Origin: Mycolicibacterium fortuitum subsp. fortuitum
GTDB taxonomy: Bacteria; Actinomycetota; Actinomycetes; Mycobacteriales; Mycobacteriaceae
NCBI RefSeq assembly: GCF_022179545.1
Contig: NZ_AP025518.1
Location: 1,054,001 to 1,118,000 of the forward strand
Length of the DNA: 64,000 nucleotides
Reading direction: 5' to 3'
In this document: piece after piece, positions 8,002-17,372 of the stretch
Layout: each line of letters opens with the position of its first letter
How positions within the stretch are numbered: the stretch's first letter is position 1
Position numbers and translations under genes: made by a program
Notes under the pieces: model-generated
The model's input: only the letters and a program-made list of their open reading frames with translations
What the model was told of the DNA's origin: nothing
The model's database searches: none

Positions 8002-9589
8002 GTTCGCCGGTCGCGGAAAGGTCGTCCTCGAGCGCGAGTACCTCGAGGCTCAAGTGGATTGCGGTGATCAGCGTCGGTGAACGCAGAGATTCGCCGAACA
8101 TCGACTCGACGCGTTTCACTCTGTGCCGCACGGTATTCGGGTGCACATTGAGTGCCTTCGCCGTGGCTACGACATCGAGGTCATGACTGAAGAAGGTGCG
8201 AATGAAGTCCAGGTAGCCGTCGTGCTGCCCGAGCACGGCGAGCTGTTCGGTGGCCTTGGCTACGGTGGTCTCCCGGTGCTGTCCGGTCAAGAGCCAGTCG
8301 GCGATACCAACATCTTCGAACTTGGTGTGGCGAAGGTTTCGGGTCTGTGCGGCCCGCAGCGCGCGCTGTGCGTTTCTGAGACGTTCCGGACCGGTGCGCA
8401 CATCCTGAAACGGTTCGGAGAAACCGCAGACGGCGCCTTCCGGTTGGTTGGCGATCCAGCCGTTGACGGCGGGCACATCGGCAGCAAGCACGCCGATCAG
8501 CTGATCGGCGAGCTGTGCGAACATCACCGGCAGGCGCATCAACCTGGCGAGATCGAGCGCGTCGGCCTCCAGTGCGTCGAGCGCGGTCGCGGCTCGGGTC
8601 ACCCAGCGTCCGGCGTCGTAACCATCCGAGGGAGACATCGCGAACACGCGCAACTGGGGCCGGTGCCCGAACCGCAACGACTCCAAATGCCCTTCGGCGC
8701 TGAATTGATCGATGATCTCACCGGCAACCAGCTCGCGCACGAACGCCGCCTGGCGTGCCCGGTTCTCCACCGCCGCCCGATAGCGCGACCGCTCGATCGC
8801 GTTGAGCAGGCGGACGGAGACCTGGAGAGTCGACCGGGCCAGAGCGTCGGGAACCTCGTGACGGGTCGAGGCGACCACCAGCCAGTGCGGTTCTCCGCCA
8901 GGCTCGATCGGATCCGCGGTAACCGACCACTTGCCGACGCTGAACCGTAGATGGCCGCTGCGGCCACGCAGTTGGGACCGCATCAGATGTGACGGTGCCT
9001 TGCCGGAGGACGCGACGACGTCGCCCAGCTCGTTGTACAGCAGTACGCTGCAACGCAATATCGCGGCCAGGCGGGATATCAGCTCCTGCTCGGGATCGGC
9101 GGCGCCCAGCGCGTCGAGCAGCTGATCCTGCATCTGCAGTGCCCGCCGCAACGAGTGCGACTCGACTGAATGAGTCTGTTCCGCAACACGATCGATCACC
9201 GTCATGAAGGCGACCTCGCGGGGCACGGTGAACACCGCGAAGTGATGACGGTTCGCCTCGTCCACCAATGCCCGAGGAACTTCATCGGTGACAACCCCGA
9301 GTCCGTACCCGAGCGCAGCGACGCCGGCCGAGACCAGCTCGCGCACCAGGCCCCGGAGCGCCTGCGCTGCTTTCCCGCTCTTGGCCTCATGGCCGTACAG
9401 CGAACCCGTCGTCAGCATGACGGTTCCAGGCTGCAGCCATTCGGATGGATGGGCGATCTCGATCGCGTGCGCGCCCGACAGTGGTACGTGCGGATTGCAG
9501 TCGCTCACCAGCGCGAGGCCGAGGGACTGATCCAACAGCAGATCAACTAGGCGGAAATCGTCTTTCTCCACTGGTTGCGGCGACCTCAC
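7979..9589 (-). CDS. PucR-family transcriptional regulator
   Basis: A 536-residue regulator with the PucR layout: an N-terminal purine-catabolism domain (FRLVDLLLDQSLGLALV onwards), a long middle region, and a C-terminal helix-turn-helix (VVATAKALNVHPNTVRHRVKRVE, residues about 480-505). It is divergent from the hydantoinase A/B genes, which suggests it controls them. GTG 9589 is used as start; no good ATG is available nearby. PucR proteins usually respond to nitrogen-rich catabolites such as purines or allantoin. The 3' end overlaps the neighbouring convergent gene, suggesting insertion of the module. Confidence 0.82.
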   Translation of the reverse strand: MRSPQPVEKDDFRLVDLLLDQSLGLALVSDCNPHVPLSGAHAIEIAHPSEWLQPGTVMLTTGSLYGHEAKSGKAAQALRGLVRELVSAGVAALGYGLGVVTDEVPRALVDEANRHHFAVFTVPREVAFMTVIDRVAEQTHSVESHSLRRALQMQDQLLDALGAADPEQELISRLAAILRCSVLLYNELGDVVASSGKAPSHLMRSQLRGRSGHLRFSVGKWSVTADPIEPGGEPHWLVVASTRHEVPDALARSTLQVSVRLLNAIERSRYRAAVENRARQAAFVRELVAGEIIDQFSAEGHLESLRFGHRPQLRVFAMSPSDGYDAGRWVTRAATALDALEADALDLARLMRLPVMFAQLADQLIGVLAADVPAVNGWIANQPEGAVCGFSEPFQDVRTGPERLRNAQRALRAAQTRNLRHTKFEDVGIADWLLTGQHRETTVAKATEQLAVLGQHDGYLDFIRTFFSHDLDVVATAKALNVHPNTVRHRVKRVESMFGESLRSPTLITAIHLSLEVLALEDDLSATGEPRARRAP

Positions 9590-9652
9590 CCCGGACGGTT
9601 GAAAACTCCAACATCAGTGTAGTCGACAGTCACTTTCTCCAATTGGCTGCGG
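9563..9652. repeat. Two near-identical direct repeats in the pucR/hyuA gap
   Basis: TTTCTCCACTGGTTGCGG (9563-9580) and TTTCTCCAATTGGCTGCGG (9634-9652) differ by two small changes and lie 71 bases apart. One overlaps the first codons of the pucR-like gene, the other lies 50 bases before the hydantoinase A start. They could be paired PucR binding sites. Confidence 0.4.
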
Positions 9653-9701
9653 ATTAGTGCAGTTCAATACTTGACCCCACTTCACCAGAGGAGGCTTGCC
9701 A

Positions 9702-11765
9702 ATGAAGCAGAACACAGCCACGAAGACCCTTCGTGTTGCTGTCGACGTGGGTGGGACGTTTACCGACGTGTGCATCTTCGACGAGCGTGACCAGAGCACG
9801 CGTGTCGCCAAGGTGCCGTCGACCCCGCACGACCCGATGGAAGCGGTCGTGGCCGGGGTGCGATCAGCGGGTGTCGACCTTTCGGCGGTGACCCTGTTCT
9901 CGCACGGCACGACGGTCGCCACCAACGCGTTGATCACGCGTCGTTTTCCGGCCGCCGCGATGGTGTGCAGCGAGGGGTTCCGCGACATCCTGGAGATACG
10001 CGACGGCACGAAAGACGAACTCTGGGATTCCTACGTCGACGTCGGCGCCCCGTACATCAAGCGGCGCAACCGGTACGAGGTGCCGGAACGAATCGACTAT
10101 GTCGGATCGATCGTCACACCCCTCGACGAAGACAGCGCGCGAGACGTCGCACGCATCCTGCGGCGCAAAGGTGTACTGACCGTGGCTGTCTGCTTCATGA
10201 ACTCCTATGTCAACGACACCCACGAACGGCGAATGCGCGAGATTCTCATCGACGAGATCCCCGGGGTCACCGTGTCGACGTCAAGTGAGATCCTGCCGGA
10301 GATATTCGAATACGACCGCGCGTCCACGACGGTCGCCAATGCGGTGCTCGCCCCGCTGGTGAGTGGTTATGTGAATCGACTGGAAGGGTCCCTGCGCGCC
10401 GACGGCTACGACGGGGACCTGTTGCTGTTGCACTCAGGCGGTGGATCGATGACGCCGGCCATGGTGGACCGGTATCCGGTGCGGCTGGCCGCCTCGGGCA
10501 TCGCCGCGGGCGCCATCGCGGTAGCCGACATTGCTTCCCGCTGTGGATATCCCAATGCAATCGGCCTCGACATGGGCGGGACCAGTACGGATATCTCGCT
10601 GGTCTACGACGGCGAGATCCGCACCACCAAACGCTGGCAGGTCGAGTACGGCTTCCCGATCTGTTTCCCCAGCATCGAGGTGCTCACCATCGGCGCAGGC
10701 GGCGGCTCGCTCGCCTGGATCGACGAGGCCGGCTCCCTGCGGAACGGACCGCAATCCGCAGGGGCGGCACCCGGCCCGGCCTGCTATCGACGCGGCGGCA
10801 CCGAGCCGACCAACACCGACGCCAACCTGGTACTCGGCCGGCTGGGTGAGTCGCTGATCGGCGGTGAACTGACGCTCGACGTGGACGCGGCGCGTGAAGC
10901 CGTGCGTAGCTGCATCGCTGAGCGTCTCGACCTCGACGTCGATACCGCCGCGTCGAATGTCATCCAGGTCGCCAATGCGAACATGGCCGACGCAGTGCGG
11001 CTGTTGTCCATCCGCCGCGGATACGACCCCAGGGACTTCGTCCTGGTGGTGTGTGGCGGGGCCGGCGCTCTCCACGGAGCCGCTCTGGCCAAGGAGCTGT
11101 CGATCCCCACGGTCGTGGTGCCCGCTCATCCTGGAATCACCTCGGCGCAAGGGTGTTTGCTCGTAGATATCCGGCACGACTTGTCGGCGATGTTTCAGCG
11201 CATCGCTTCCGACGTCAACCCGGCAGAGCTCGAATCCGAATTCGCGCAGCTCGAAAAGGAGGGCCTCGCCCGGCTCCGGCACGAGGGCGTCGACGAGGAT
11301 CGCATGCGTATCGACCGGTCGATCAGCATGCGCTACGCGGGACAATGGCGGTCGCTGAGCGTTACGGCAGACAACCGGGATGGGTTCTTGAACCGTGCGG
11401 TCGAACTCTTTCACGAGGAACACGAACGCGACTATTCGTTCCGCCGCGACGACGTCGACGTCGAGATCTACCAAATCGGCGTCCGCGCCATCGGTGAGAC
11501 CCCGAAACCGCGGTTCCCCCAGCAGAATGCGTCGGATTCGCCGGCGCCGTCGCCCCTGACAGTTCGTCAGGTCTACTTCGAGGAGACGGGCGGGCGCATG
11601 CCGACGCCGGTCTTCGACCGGGACGAACTCGTCGCCGGGAACTCGGTCGACGGGCCCGCCATCATCGACCAGCTCGACTCGACGACCGTCATACCGCCGT
11701 CGACCACCGCAATCGTCGACGAATGGGGCAACATCCGAATCCACATCCATCAGGAGCAGCAGTGA
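9702..11765 (+). CDS. Hydantoinase/oxoprolinase A subunit
   Basis: A 687-residue HyuA-type protein. The N-terminal ASKHA ATP-binding phosphate loop is seen as VDVGGTFTDV near residue 13, followed by SHGTTVATNALI, and a second loop GLDMGGTSTDIS around residue 290. ATG 9702 is chosen for its AGAGGAGG site seven bases upstream. The family includes ATP-dependent N-methylhydantoinases, 5-oxoprolinases and acetone or acetophenone carboxylases, so the substrate is open. It overlaps the B subunit gene by GTGA, indicating a coupled complex. There is no KstR box upstream, unlike the surrounding steroid genes. Confidence 0.88.
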   Translation: MKQNTATKTLRVAVDVGGTFTDVCIFDERDQSTRVAKVPSTPHDPMEAVVAGVRSAGVDLSAVTLFSHGTTVATNALITRRFPAAAMVCSEGFRDILEIRDGTKDELWDSYVDVGAPYIKRRNRYEVPERIDYVGSIVTPLDEDSARDVARILRRKGVLTVAVCFMNSYVNDTHERRMREILIDEIPGVTVSTSSEILPEIFEYDRASTTVANAVLAPLVSGYVNRLEGSLRADGYDGDLLLLHSGGGSMTPAMVDRYPVRLAASGIAAGAIAVADIASRCGYPNAIGLDMGGTSTDISLVYDGEIRTTKRWQVEYGFPICFPSIEVLTIGAGGGSLAWIDEAGSLRNGPQSAGAAPGPACYRRGGTEPTNTDANLVLGRLGESLIGGELTLDVDAAREAVRSCIAERLDLDVDTAASNVIQVANANMADAVRLLSIRRGYDPRDFVLVVCGGAGALHGAALAKELSIPTVVVPAHPGITSAQGCLLVDIRHDLSAMFQRIASDVNPAELESEFAQLEKEGLARLRHEGVDEDRMRIDRSISMRYAGQWRSLSVTADNRDGFLNRAVELFHEEHERDYSFRRDDVDVEIYQIGVRAIGETPKPRFPQQNASDSPAPSPLTVRQVYFEETGGRMPTPVFDRDELVAGNSVDGPAIIDQLDSTTVIPPSTTAIVDEWGNIRIHIHQEQQ

Positions 11766-13732
11766 ACGCCGCCGACACCACCCGCCGCCGCCTCGATCCG
11801 GTTACGTTCGAGGTCCTCAAGAACGCATTCGTGACCTCGGTCGACCTGATGAGTGAGCAGATCTTGCGCACCTGCTACTCCTTCGTCATCTACAGCCGAG
11901 ACTTCTCCTCGGCGTTGTGTGACGCGCAGGGCAATACCGTCATGCAGGGCAGCCAAGACATCGCAGTGCACGTCGGAACGCTCCACTTCCAATGCAAAGC
12001 CGTGCTCGACGAGTTCGGCGACGACATCAACCGCGGCGACGTGTTCTGCGTCAACGATCCCTACCGCGGTGGCACCCACCTCAACGACGTCAGCTTCATC
12101 CGGCCGATCTTCGCCGACGGTCAGCTGATCGGTTTCGCCCAGAACAAGGGGCACTGGGCCGATATCGGCGGCAGCGTCCCCGGATCTTTCGACGTCACCG
12201 CCACTGAGCATTTCGCCGAGGGACTGCGCATAACACCCGTTCGTATCTGGCACGAGGGCCGATTTCTCGCAGATGTCGCCAAACTACTGGTGGCCAACAC
12301 ACGGGCTCCGGAGATCAGCTTGGGCGACCTGCACGCTCAGGCTGAAGCAACTGGCGTGTGCGAGCACGAGATTCAACGACTGGTCGCCAAGTACGGCCGG
12401 GACACCGTCGTCGAAGCCATGGCCGAGGTACAGGACTATGTGGAGCGCATCGTTCGGCAACGCGTCGCAGAACTGCCCGACGGCGAGTGGGTGACCGAGG
12501 ACTATCTCGACTCGGATCCTTCGAAACCGGAAGGGATGGTGCCGATCCGGGTGAAGATGACCATCCAGGGCGATCAGCTCAGTTATGACCTGTCCGGCAG
12601 CGCCCCCGCAGTGGCGAGCTTCCTCAATTGCGGGTACGGCACGGCGTTCTCCGGAATCGTCGCGGGAACGAAGACCTTCTTTCCCGACGTTCCGCTGAAC
12701 TCCGGTCTCTACGCCGCCATCAACACCGATATCGGTCCCGAAGGCACCGTGGTCAACGCCGGCTGGCCGATCGCGGTGACCGGATTCTGTTCTGGCCCTT
12801 ACGAAAAGATCATGAACGCGATCTTCGAACTATGGTCGGCGATCATGCCCGAGCGTGCCATCGCATGCTCGTTCAACCTTGAGTACCTTCTCGTCGGCGG
12901 CCGCGACGCTCGGGGCGACGAACGCCCGTTCTTCATGTGGTACGACTGGATGGCCGGCGGTTGGGGAGGGCGCAGTACCAAGGACGGATCCACGGCAACG
13001 GCGCCGGTGTTCGGTGTGGGACTGGCCGTCCAGCCGTGCGAGGGGCAAGAACGCCTGACTCCGGTGCTGACGACCAAGCATGCGATCATTCCCGACTCCG
13101 GCGGACCGGGTTTGTACCGCGGAGGCTGCGGCGTGACCAAGGGCGGCATCCTGACCGACTGCGAGAACACCGTGATGTCCTACTGTTGCGACCGATCCCG
13201 CTCGGTTACCTGGGGCATCAACGGCGGGCTGCCCTCGATACCTCACGGCGTCTGGCTCAACCGTGGAACGGCCGAAGAGGCCTTTCTGGGATCGGTGTTC
13301 TCCAGCGTTGCGCTGCAGGCCGGCGACACCTTCGAGCGGCCGTCGGCAGGCGGCGGAGGACTCGGCGATCCCCTCGACCGCGCTCCGGAGGCGGTCCTGG
13401 AGGACGTGATCGACGGCTATGTGACCATTGCGGGCGGCGCACGCGACTACGGTGTGGTGATCACGCCGATCGACCCTGAGGTCGACGAGTACGAGATCGA
13501 CCACACTGCAACCACTGCGCTGCGCGCCGAAATCCGCGCAGCTCGCAAACAGTGGCTCGACGTCGACCCTGCGGAAGTCGCCGCCCGATTCCGCGACCGA
13601 GAGCTCGACACGTTCGATCTGGTGCGCCGCTACGGCGTCGTGGTCGACTGGGGTACCGGTGAACTGCTCCCGAACACCACCAAACAATTCCGCGACCTGC
13701 TCCGGGTGCGGGCTGCAGAACACTGGGGTTGA
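11762..13732 (+). CDS. Hydantoinase/oxoprolinase B subunit
   Basis: A 656-residue HyuB-type partner. It begins LDPVTFEVLKNAF, contains GDVFCVNDPYRGGTHLNDVS (about residues 95-115) and ends in the GGGLGDPLDR region, all typical of hydantoinase B. The GTG start overlaps the HyuA stop (GTGA). Together with HyuA it should hydrolyse or carboxylate a small cyclic or ketonic substrate at the cost of ATP. No transporter or carbamoylase gene is seen next to it, so the pathway is incomplete here. Confidence 0.88.
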   Translation: MNAADTTRRRLDPVTFEVLKNAFVTSVDLMSEQILRTCYSFVIYSRDFSSALCDAQGNTVMQGSQDIAVHVGTLHFQCKAVLDEFGDDINRGDVFCVNDPYRGGTHLNDVSFIRPIFADGQLIGFAQNKGHWADIGGSVPGSFDVTATEHFAEGLRITPVRIWHEGRFLADVAKLLVANTRAPEISLGDLHAQAEATGVCEHEIQRLVAKYGRDTVVEAMAEVQDYVERIVRQRVAELPDGEWVTEDYLDSDPSKPEGMVPIRVKMTIQGDQLSYDLSGSAPAVASFLNCGYGTAFSGIVAGTKTFFPDVPLNSGLYAAINTDIGPEGTVVNAGWPIAVTGFCSGPYEKIMNAIFELWSAIMPERAIACSFNLEYLLVGGRDARGDERPFFMWYDWMAGGWGGRSTKDGSTATAPVFGVGLAVQPCEGQERLTPVLTTKHAIIPDSGGPGLYRGGCGVTKGGILTDCENTVMSYCCDRSRSVTWGINGGLPSIPHGVWLNRGTAEEAFLGSVFSSVALQAGDTFERPSAGGGGLGDPLDRAPEAVLEDVIDGYVTIAGGARDYGVVITPIDPEVDEYEIDHTATTALRAEIRAARKQWLDVDPAEVAARFRDRELDTFDLVRRYGVVVDWGTGELLPNTTKQFRDLLRVRAAEHWG

Positions 13733-13746
13733 CGACGCGTTCGGTT

Positions 13747-13783
13747 GGGCCCGGGTACGGCACCATCGCCGTGCCCGGAGCCC
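13747..13783. terminator. Hairpin between convergent genes
   Basis: GGGCCCGGGTACGGC and GCCGTGCCCGGAGCCC pair over about 15 bp with one bulge and one G-U pair, leaving a six-base loop. It lies between the HyuB gene and the convergent KSI-like gene. No T-tract follows, so termination strength is uncertain. Confidence 0.6.
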
Positions 13784-13805
13784 TGCCGTCATCGGATCGC
13801 CGGGC

Positions 13806-14225
13806 TCAGCTCTCGATCTTCTCGGCGCTCGCGCGGTCCACTTCCCAGTAGGCGCGCAGCGCGACCAGCTGTCCCGCTTCGTTCGCCCGGTAGGTGAAAA
13901 CACCGGGGGTGGTGATCCGGTGCCCGCCCATGGTGGTGACGATGCTGCCGATGTTGGCTTCCTCATTGCCGCACTGGTAGGTGTCGACGAAGTTGAACGT
14001 GAGGTTGTCGGTCGGGGCGATCGCCTTGTCCCAGAAGGCCGCAATGGCTTCCTTGCCCTGGTGGCCCTTGCCTTCGGGATCGAAGAACGACGGCCCGATC
14101 GGGTCCTGGACGATCGCGTCGTCGGCGAAATTGTCCAGCCAGGCCTGCTTGTCCCGTGCTGCTACCGCGTCTCGGGAACGCTTGCCCGCCAGGTGGGCTG
14201 GGTGTGCAGGGTCGGTGATCGTCAT
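13806..14225 (-). CDS. Ketosteroid-isomerase-like NTF2 fold protein
   Basis: The 139-residue protein has the SnoaL/NTF2 cone fold layout and matches in length and motif order the delta5-3-ketosteroid isomerase homolog Rv0760c: AWLDNFADDAIVQDPIG, then GKEAIAAFWDKAI, then GVFTYRANEAGQLVALRAYWEVD. It is the last gene of the ltp4-ltp3 unit, one base after the LLM oxidoreductase. Isomerisation of a delta5 to a delta4 steroid ketone is the likely reaction; catalytic residues were not assigned with certainty. Confidence 0.75.
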   Translation of the reverse strand: MTITDPAHPAHLAGKRSRDAVAARDKQAWLDNFADDAIVQDPIGPSFFDPEGKGHQGKEAIAAFWDKAIAPTDNLTFNFVDTYQCGNEEANIGSIVTTMGGHRITTPGVFTYRANEAGQLVALRAYWEVDRASAEKIES

Positions 14226-14226
14226 G

Positions 14227-15105
14227 TCAGTCCTGCCAGCCGGAGTGGATGTAGGTGTCGGCGAACCGCTTGAGCGAATCCTGCTTGCGCTCCAGCGGAG
14301 CGTCGAAACCGAGGCCTTCGAGCATCCACGGGATCACGATGTTGTCGGTGATCCCGGCCTCGGCCAGTTCGCGGTGCCCGTCGAGATCGAACTTGTCGAT
14401 ACACACGGCCTGGAACTCGAAGGGCTCATCGGCTCGGCCGTATTCGGCCCGCAGCTTGTTGATCGCCGTCACGGTCTCGGCCAGCTGCGCGCACGTCATC
14501 ATCGCGCTGGTCCAGCCGTCGCCGACCCGGGCCGCCCGTTTGAGGGCGACCGGGGTGTGTCCGCCGACGTAGAACGGCACAGGCTTCGAGGGAGCGGGGC
14601 TCATCTGGAGACGCTCGAAATCGTAGAACTCACCGTGGAACTCGACCATGCCACCGCCGAGTACCAGCTTGAGCACCTCGATCATCTCGTCGACGCGGGC
14701 CCCGCGCTTGGCGAACGGGACGCCGCACCACTCGAATTCCTCCGGTGCCCAGCCGATTCCGACGCCGAAGCCGAACCTGTTGTCGGTCAGGTTGGCCACC
14801 GAGCCGACCTGACGGGCCAACAGCAGCGGATTGCGCGAACCCAGCTTCATCACGTTGGTGTAGAACCGCAACGTCGAGGTCGCCGCACCCATGGAGGCTG
14901 CCGCGATCAGCGGGTCCACCCACGGGGTCTCGGCATTCCACATCCGCGAGCCGTCCGGGGTGTACGGATAGTCCGCGGCCTGCTTTTCCATGTAGAACAG
15001 CGAGTCCGGCAGCGCGATCGAATCGAACCCGACTTCCTCAGCGGTGCGGGCCAATCCGGTCAGATGCTCGAGCGGGCCCATGGCCACGCTGAGCGTGTAC
15101 TTCAT
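14227..15105 (-). CDS. LLM-class F420-dependent oxidoreductase
   Basis: A 292-residue luciferase-like TIM barrel protein. N-terminal GLARTAEEVGFDSIALPDS and middle NRFGFGVGIGWAPEEFEWCGV followed by RGARVDEMIEVL are the usual LLM signatures that bind coenzyme F420 (or FMN). ATG 15105 gives a standard N-terminus; the frame stays open upstream only as a shadow of ltp3. It lies 14 bases after ltp3 and 1 base before the KSI-like gene. This is a second LLM protein in the cluster, distinct from the Rv3520c-like one. The substrate is probably a steroid intermediate (inference). Confidence 0.83.
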   Translation of the reverse strand: MKYTLSVAMGPLEHLTGLARTAEEVGFDSIALPDSLFYMEKQAADYPYTPDGSRMWNAETPWVDPLIAAASMGAATSTLRFYTNVMKLGSRNPLLLARQVGSVANLTDNRFGFGVGIGWAPEEFEWCGVPFAKRGARVDEMIEVLKLVLGGGMVEFHGEFYDFERLQMSPAPSKPVPFYVGGHTPVALKRAARVGDGWTSAMMTCAQLAETVTAINKLRAEYGRADEPFEFQAVCIDKFDLDGHRELAEAGITDNIVIPWMLEGLGFDAPLERKQDSLKRFADTYIHSGWQD

Positions 15106-15119
15106 GCGGTGCGGTGCTG

Positions 15120-16295
15120 TCACTTGTCCGCGGGCTTGTCGCTCGAGACCACCCACATCGAGTAGTACTGTGCGCCACCGCCATAGGCATGACCCAAAGC
15201 CTTGCGAGCACCCTCGACCTGGTGGTCGCCGGCCTTGCCCATCACCTGGATCGCCGATTCGGCGAACCGGATCATGCCCGAGGCGCCGATCGGGTTGCTC
15301 GACAGCACACCGCCCGAGGCATTGAACGGGATCTTCCCGCCGATCGCCGTCTCGCCGGCCTCGGTGAGCTTCCAACCTTCGCCCTCGGCGGCAAAACCCA
15401 GATTTTCCAGCCACATCGGCTCGAACCAGGAGAACGGCACGTACACCTCGGCCACGTCGATCTCGTCGATCGGGCTGGTGATACCGGCGTCGCGCCACAG
15501 AGCGGCGGCCGCGTCCCGACCGGCCTGTGGATTGACCTGGTCACGTCCCGAGTAGGCCAGCGGTTCGGTGCGCAGTGCGGTGGCATGGACCCAGGCGACC
15601 GGATGCCCCTCGGCCACGCGGGCGTCGGCGGCTGCCTCGTCACCGATCACCATGGCGGCCGCACCGTCCGACGACGGGCACGTCTCGTCGAAACGGATCG
15701 GATCCCACAGCATCTGCGACGCCATCACCTTCTCGAGTGTGATGTCGGGCTGATGCAGGTGAGCCAATGGGTTCTTGGCGCCGTTGAGGCGGTCCTTGAC
15801 CGCCACCATCGCACCGATGTGATTCGGCGCGCCTGAGCGGCGGATGTAGGCCCGCACGTGCGGGGCGAAGTAACCGCCCGCACCCGCACCGACCGGCTTG
15901 GTGAAGGGGACCGGAATGCTCAACGCCCACATGGCATTCGATTCTGACTGCTTCTCCCAGGCCATGGTCAGCACCCGGCGGTATTTGCCCGACTTCACCA
16001 GGCTGGCCGCCACGATGGCGGTCGAGCCTCCGACCGAGCCCGCGGTGTGCACGCGGATCAGGGGCTTGTTGGTGGCACCGGTCGCGTCGGCCATGAACAG
16101 CTCGGGCATCATCACGCCCTCGAAGAAGTCCGGTGCCTTGCCGACCACGACAGCGTCGATATCGGCCATGGTGGACCCGGAATCGGCGAGCGCCTTGTCG
16201 ATGGCCTCGCGCACCAGCCCGTTCATCGACACGTCGTGTCGCTTGGCGACGTACTTGGTCTGGCCCGTTCCGAGGACGGCGGCTTTCTGTGCCAT
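15120..16295 (-). CDS. ltp3: Thiolase-like lipid-transfer protein Ltp3
   Basis: A 391-residue SCP-x thiolase-like protein that corresponds in position and size to Rv3523 (Ltp3). It has AAVLGTGQTKYV at the start, AGSVGGSTAIVAA around residue 85, FDETCPSSDGAAAMVIG near 205 and LGHAYGGGAQYYSM at the end. Proteins of this type work with a DUF35 partner in retro-aldol cleavage or thiolysis of steroid side-chain CoA esters. The start overlaps the ltp4 stop (TAATG). The upstream Rv3521-like gene encodes the DUF35 partner. Confidence 0.88.
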   Translation of the reverse strand: MAQKAAVLGTGQTKYVAKRHDVSMNGLVREAIDKALADSGSTMADIDAVVVGKAPDFFEGVMMPELFMADATGATNKPLIRVHTAGSVGGSTAIVAASLVKSGKYRRVLTMAWEKQSESNAMWALSIPVPFTKPVGAGAGGYFAPHVRAYIRRSGAPNHIGAMVAVKDRLNGAKNPLAHLHQPDITLEKVMASQMLWDPIRFDETCPSSDGAAAMVIGDEAAADARVAEGHPVAWVHATALRTEPLAYSGRDQVNPQAGRDAAAALWRDAGITSPIDEIDVAEVYVPFSWFEPMWLENLGFAAEGEGWKLTEAGETAIGGKIPFNASGGVLSSNPIGASGMIRFAESAIQVMGKAGDHQVEGARKALGHAYGGGAQYYSMWVVSSDKPADK

Positions 16296-17359
16296 TAGTT
16301 CTTACCCTCCAGGACTGTGACCAGATTCTGTTGCAGTGCAGCGCCACTGGTGGCGTGCGCGAGCACGCGCCCGGCCGAGCCGGAGAAGATGTGCTGCGCG
16401 GCGAAACCGATGCGCTCTAGACCTGCCGAGAACATCGGGTTGGCGGCCAGCGCGCCGCCGGAGGGGTTGATCTTGGTGTTCTCGCCCAGCCCGATCGCCT
16501 CGGTGAGGATCAGGTGCTGGTGCGTGAACGGCGCGTAGATCTCGGCCACCTCGATCGAGCTCACATCTCCACCGGTGGCGGCCTGAGCCGAGGCGGCGGT
16601 CGAGGTCGAGACCGTCAGGTCACGTGCGCCGAGCACCGGGGTCTCGATGCGGTGCTCGAAACCGGTGATCCAAGCCGGGTTTTCGCGGAGCTCGCGAGCC
16701 CGGTCGCCTGCGGCCAGCACGATGGCCGAGGCGCCGTCCGTGATCGGCGCGATGTCGTGGCGGCGCAGCGGGTCGGCGAAGAACGGCCGGTCCAGCAATT
16801 CGCTGACGGTGCCGGTGACCTGCTCATGGTCGGTGCGGCCGCCCGCGGCATACGAATCCAGCGCGACCTGGGCCATCTGCTCGGCGGTCCACTTTCCGGC
16901 GTCCAGTCCGAACCGAGCCTGAAGTCCGGCCAGCGACACCGCATCCGGCCACAGCGGCGCCACGGTGTAGGGGTCGGTCTGCAGGGCCAGCACACGGCGC
17001 AGCACGCCGGCCGAGGACTTGCCGAAGCCGTAGACCAGCGCGGTGTCCACCTCGCCGGTCAGGATCTTGATGTAGGCCTCGTACAACGCCCAGGCCGCGT
17101 CCATCTCGACGTGTGACTCGTTGATCGGCGGCACTGCGCCGATCGAGTCGATCGCCGAGATGAACGAGAACGCCCGGCCGGCAAGGTAATCGGAAGAGCC
17201 GGAGCACCAGAAGCCGATATCGGTCTGCTGCAGCCCGAGCTCTTCATAGAGACTGGCGAAACACGGCATCAGCATCTCGACGCCGTTGGTGGTGCCATCA
17301 GTACGGCGCACATGCGGCGCATGCGCGAAACCGACGACAGCGACATCACGAAGAGTCAT
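16295..17359 (-). CDS. ltp4: Thiolase-like lipid-transfer protein Ltp4
   Basis: A 354-residue thiolase-fold protein, equal in length to Rv3522 (Ltp4). It begins MTLRDVAVVGFAHAPHV and shows GFWCSGSSDYLAGR near residue 50, ITDGASAIVLAAG near 205, and INPSGGALAANPMFSAGLERIG near 300. ATG 17359 has a GGGAAACCCC leader from the Rv3521-like gene 13 bases away. Ltp3 and Ltp4 are adjacent and probably form a heteromeric enzyme with the DUF35 protein encoded just upstream. The exact side-chain step is not settled by the sequence. Confidence 0.88.
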   Translation of the reverse strand: MTLRDVAVVGFAHAPHVRRTDGTTNGVEMLMPCFASLYEELGLQQTDIGFWCSGSSDYLAGRAFSFISAIDSIGAVPPINESHVEMDAAWALYEAYIKILTGEVDTALVYGFGKSSAGVLRRVLALQTDPYTVAPLWPDAVSLAGLQARFGLDAGKWTAEQMAQVALDSYAAGGRTDHEQVTGTVSELLDRPFFADPLRRHDIAPITDGASAIVLAAGDRARELRENPAWITGFEHRIETPVLGARDLTVSTSTAASAQAATGGDVSSIEVAEIYAPFTHQHLILTEAIGLGENTKINPSGGALAANPMFSAGLERIGFAAQHIFSGSAGRVLAHATSGAALQQNLVTVLEGKN

Positions 17360-17372
17360 GTGGGGTTTCCCT

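Noticed and set aside
12830..14044. 404-codon minus-strand ORF over the end of hyuB and the KSI-like gene
   Set aside because: It crosses two real genes in a non-coding frame and has no family features.
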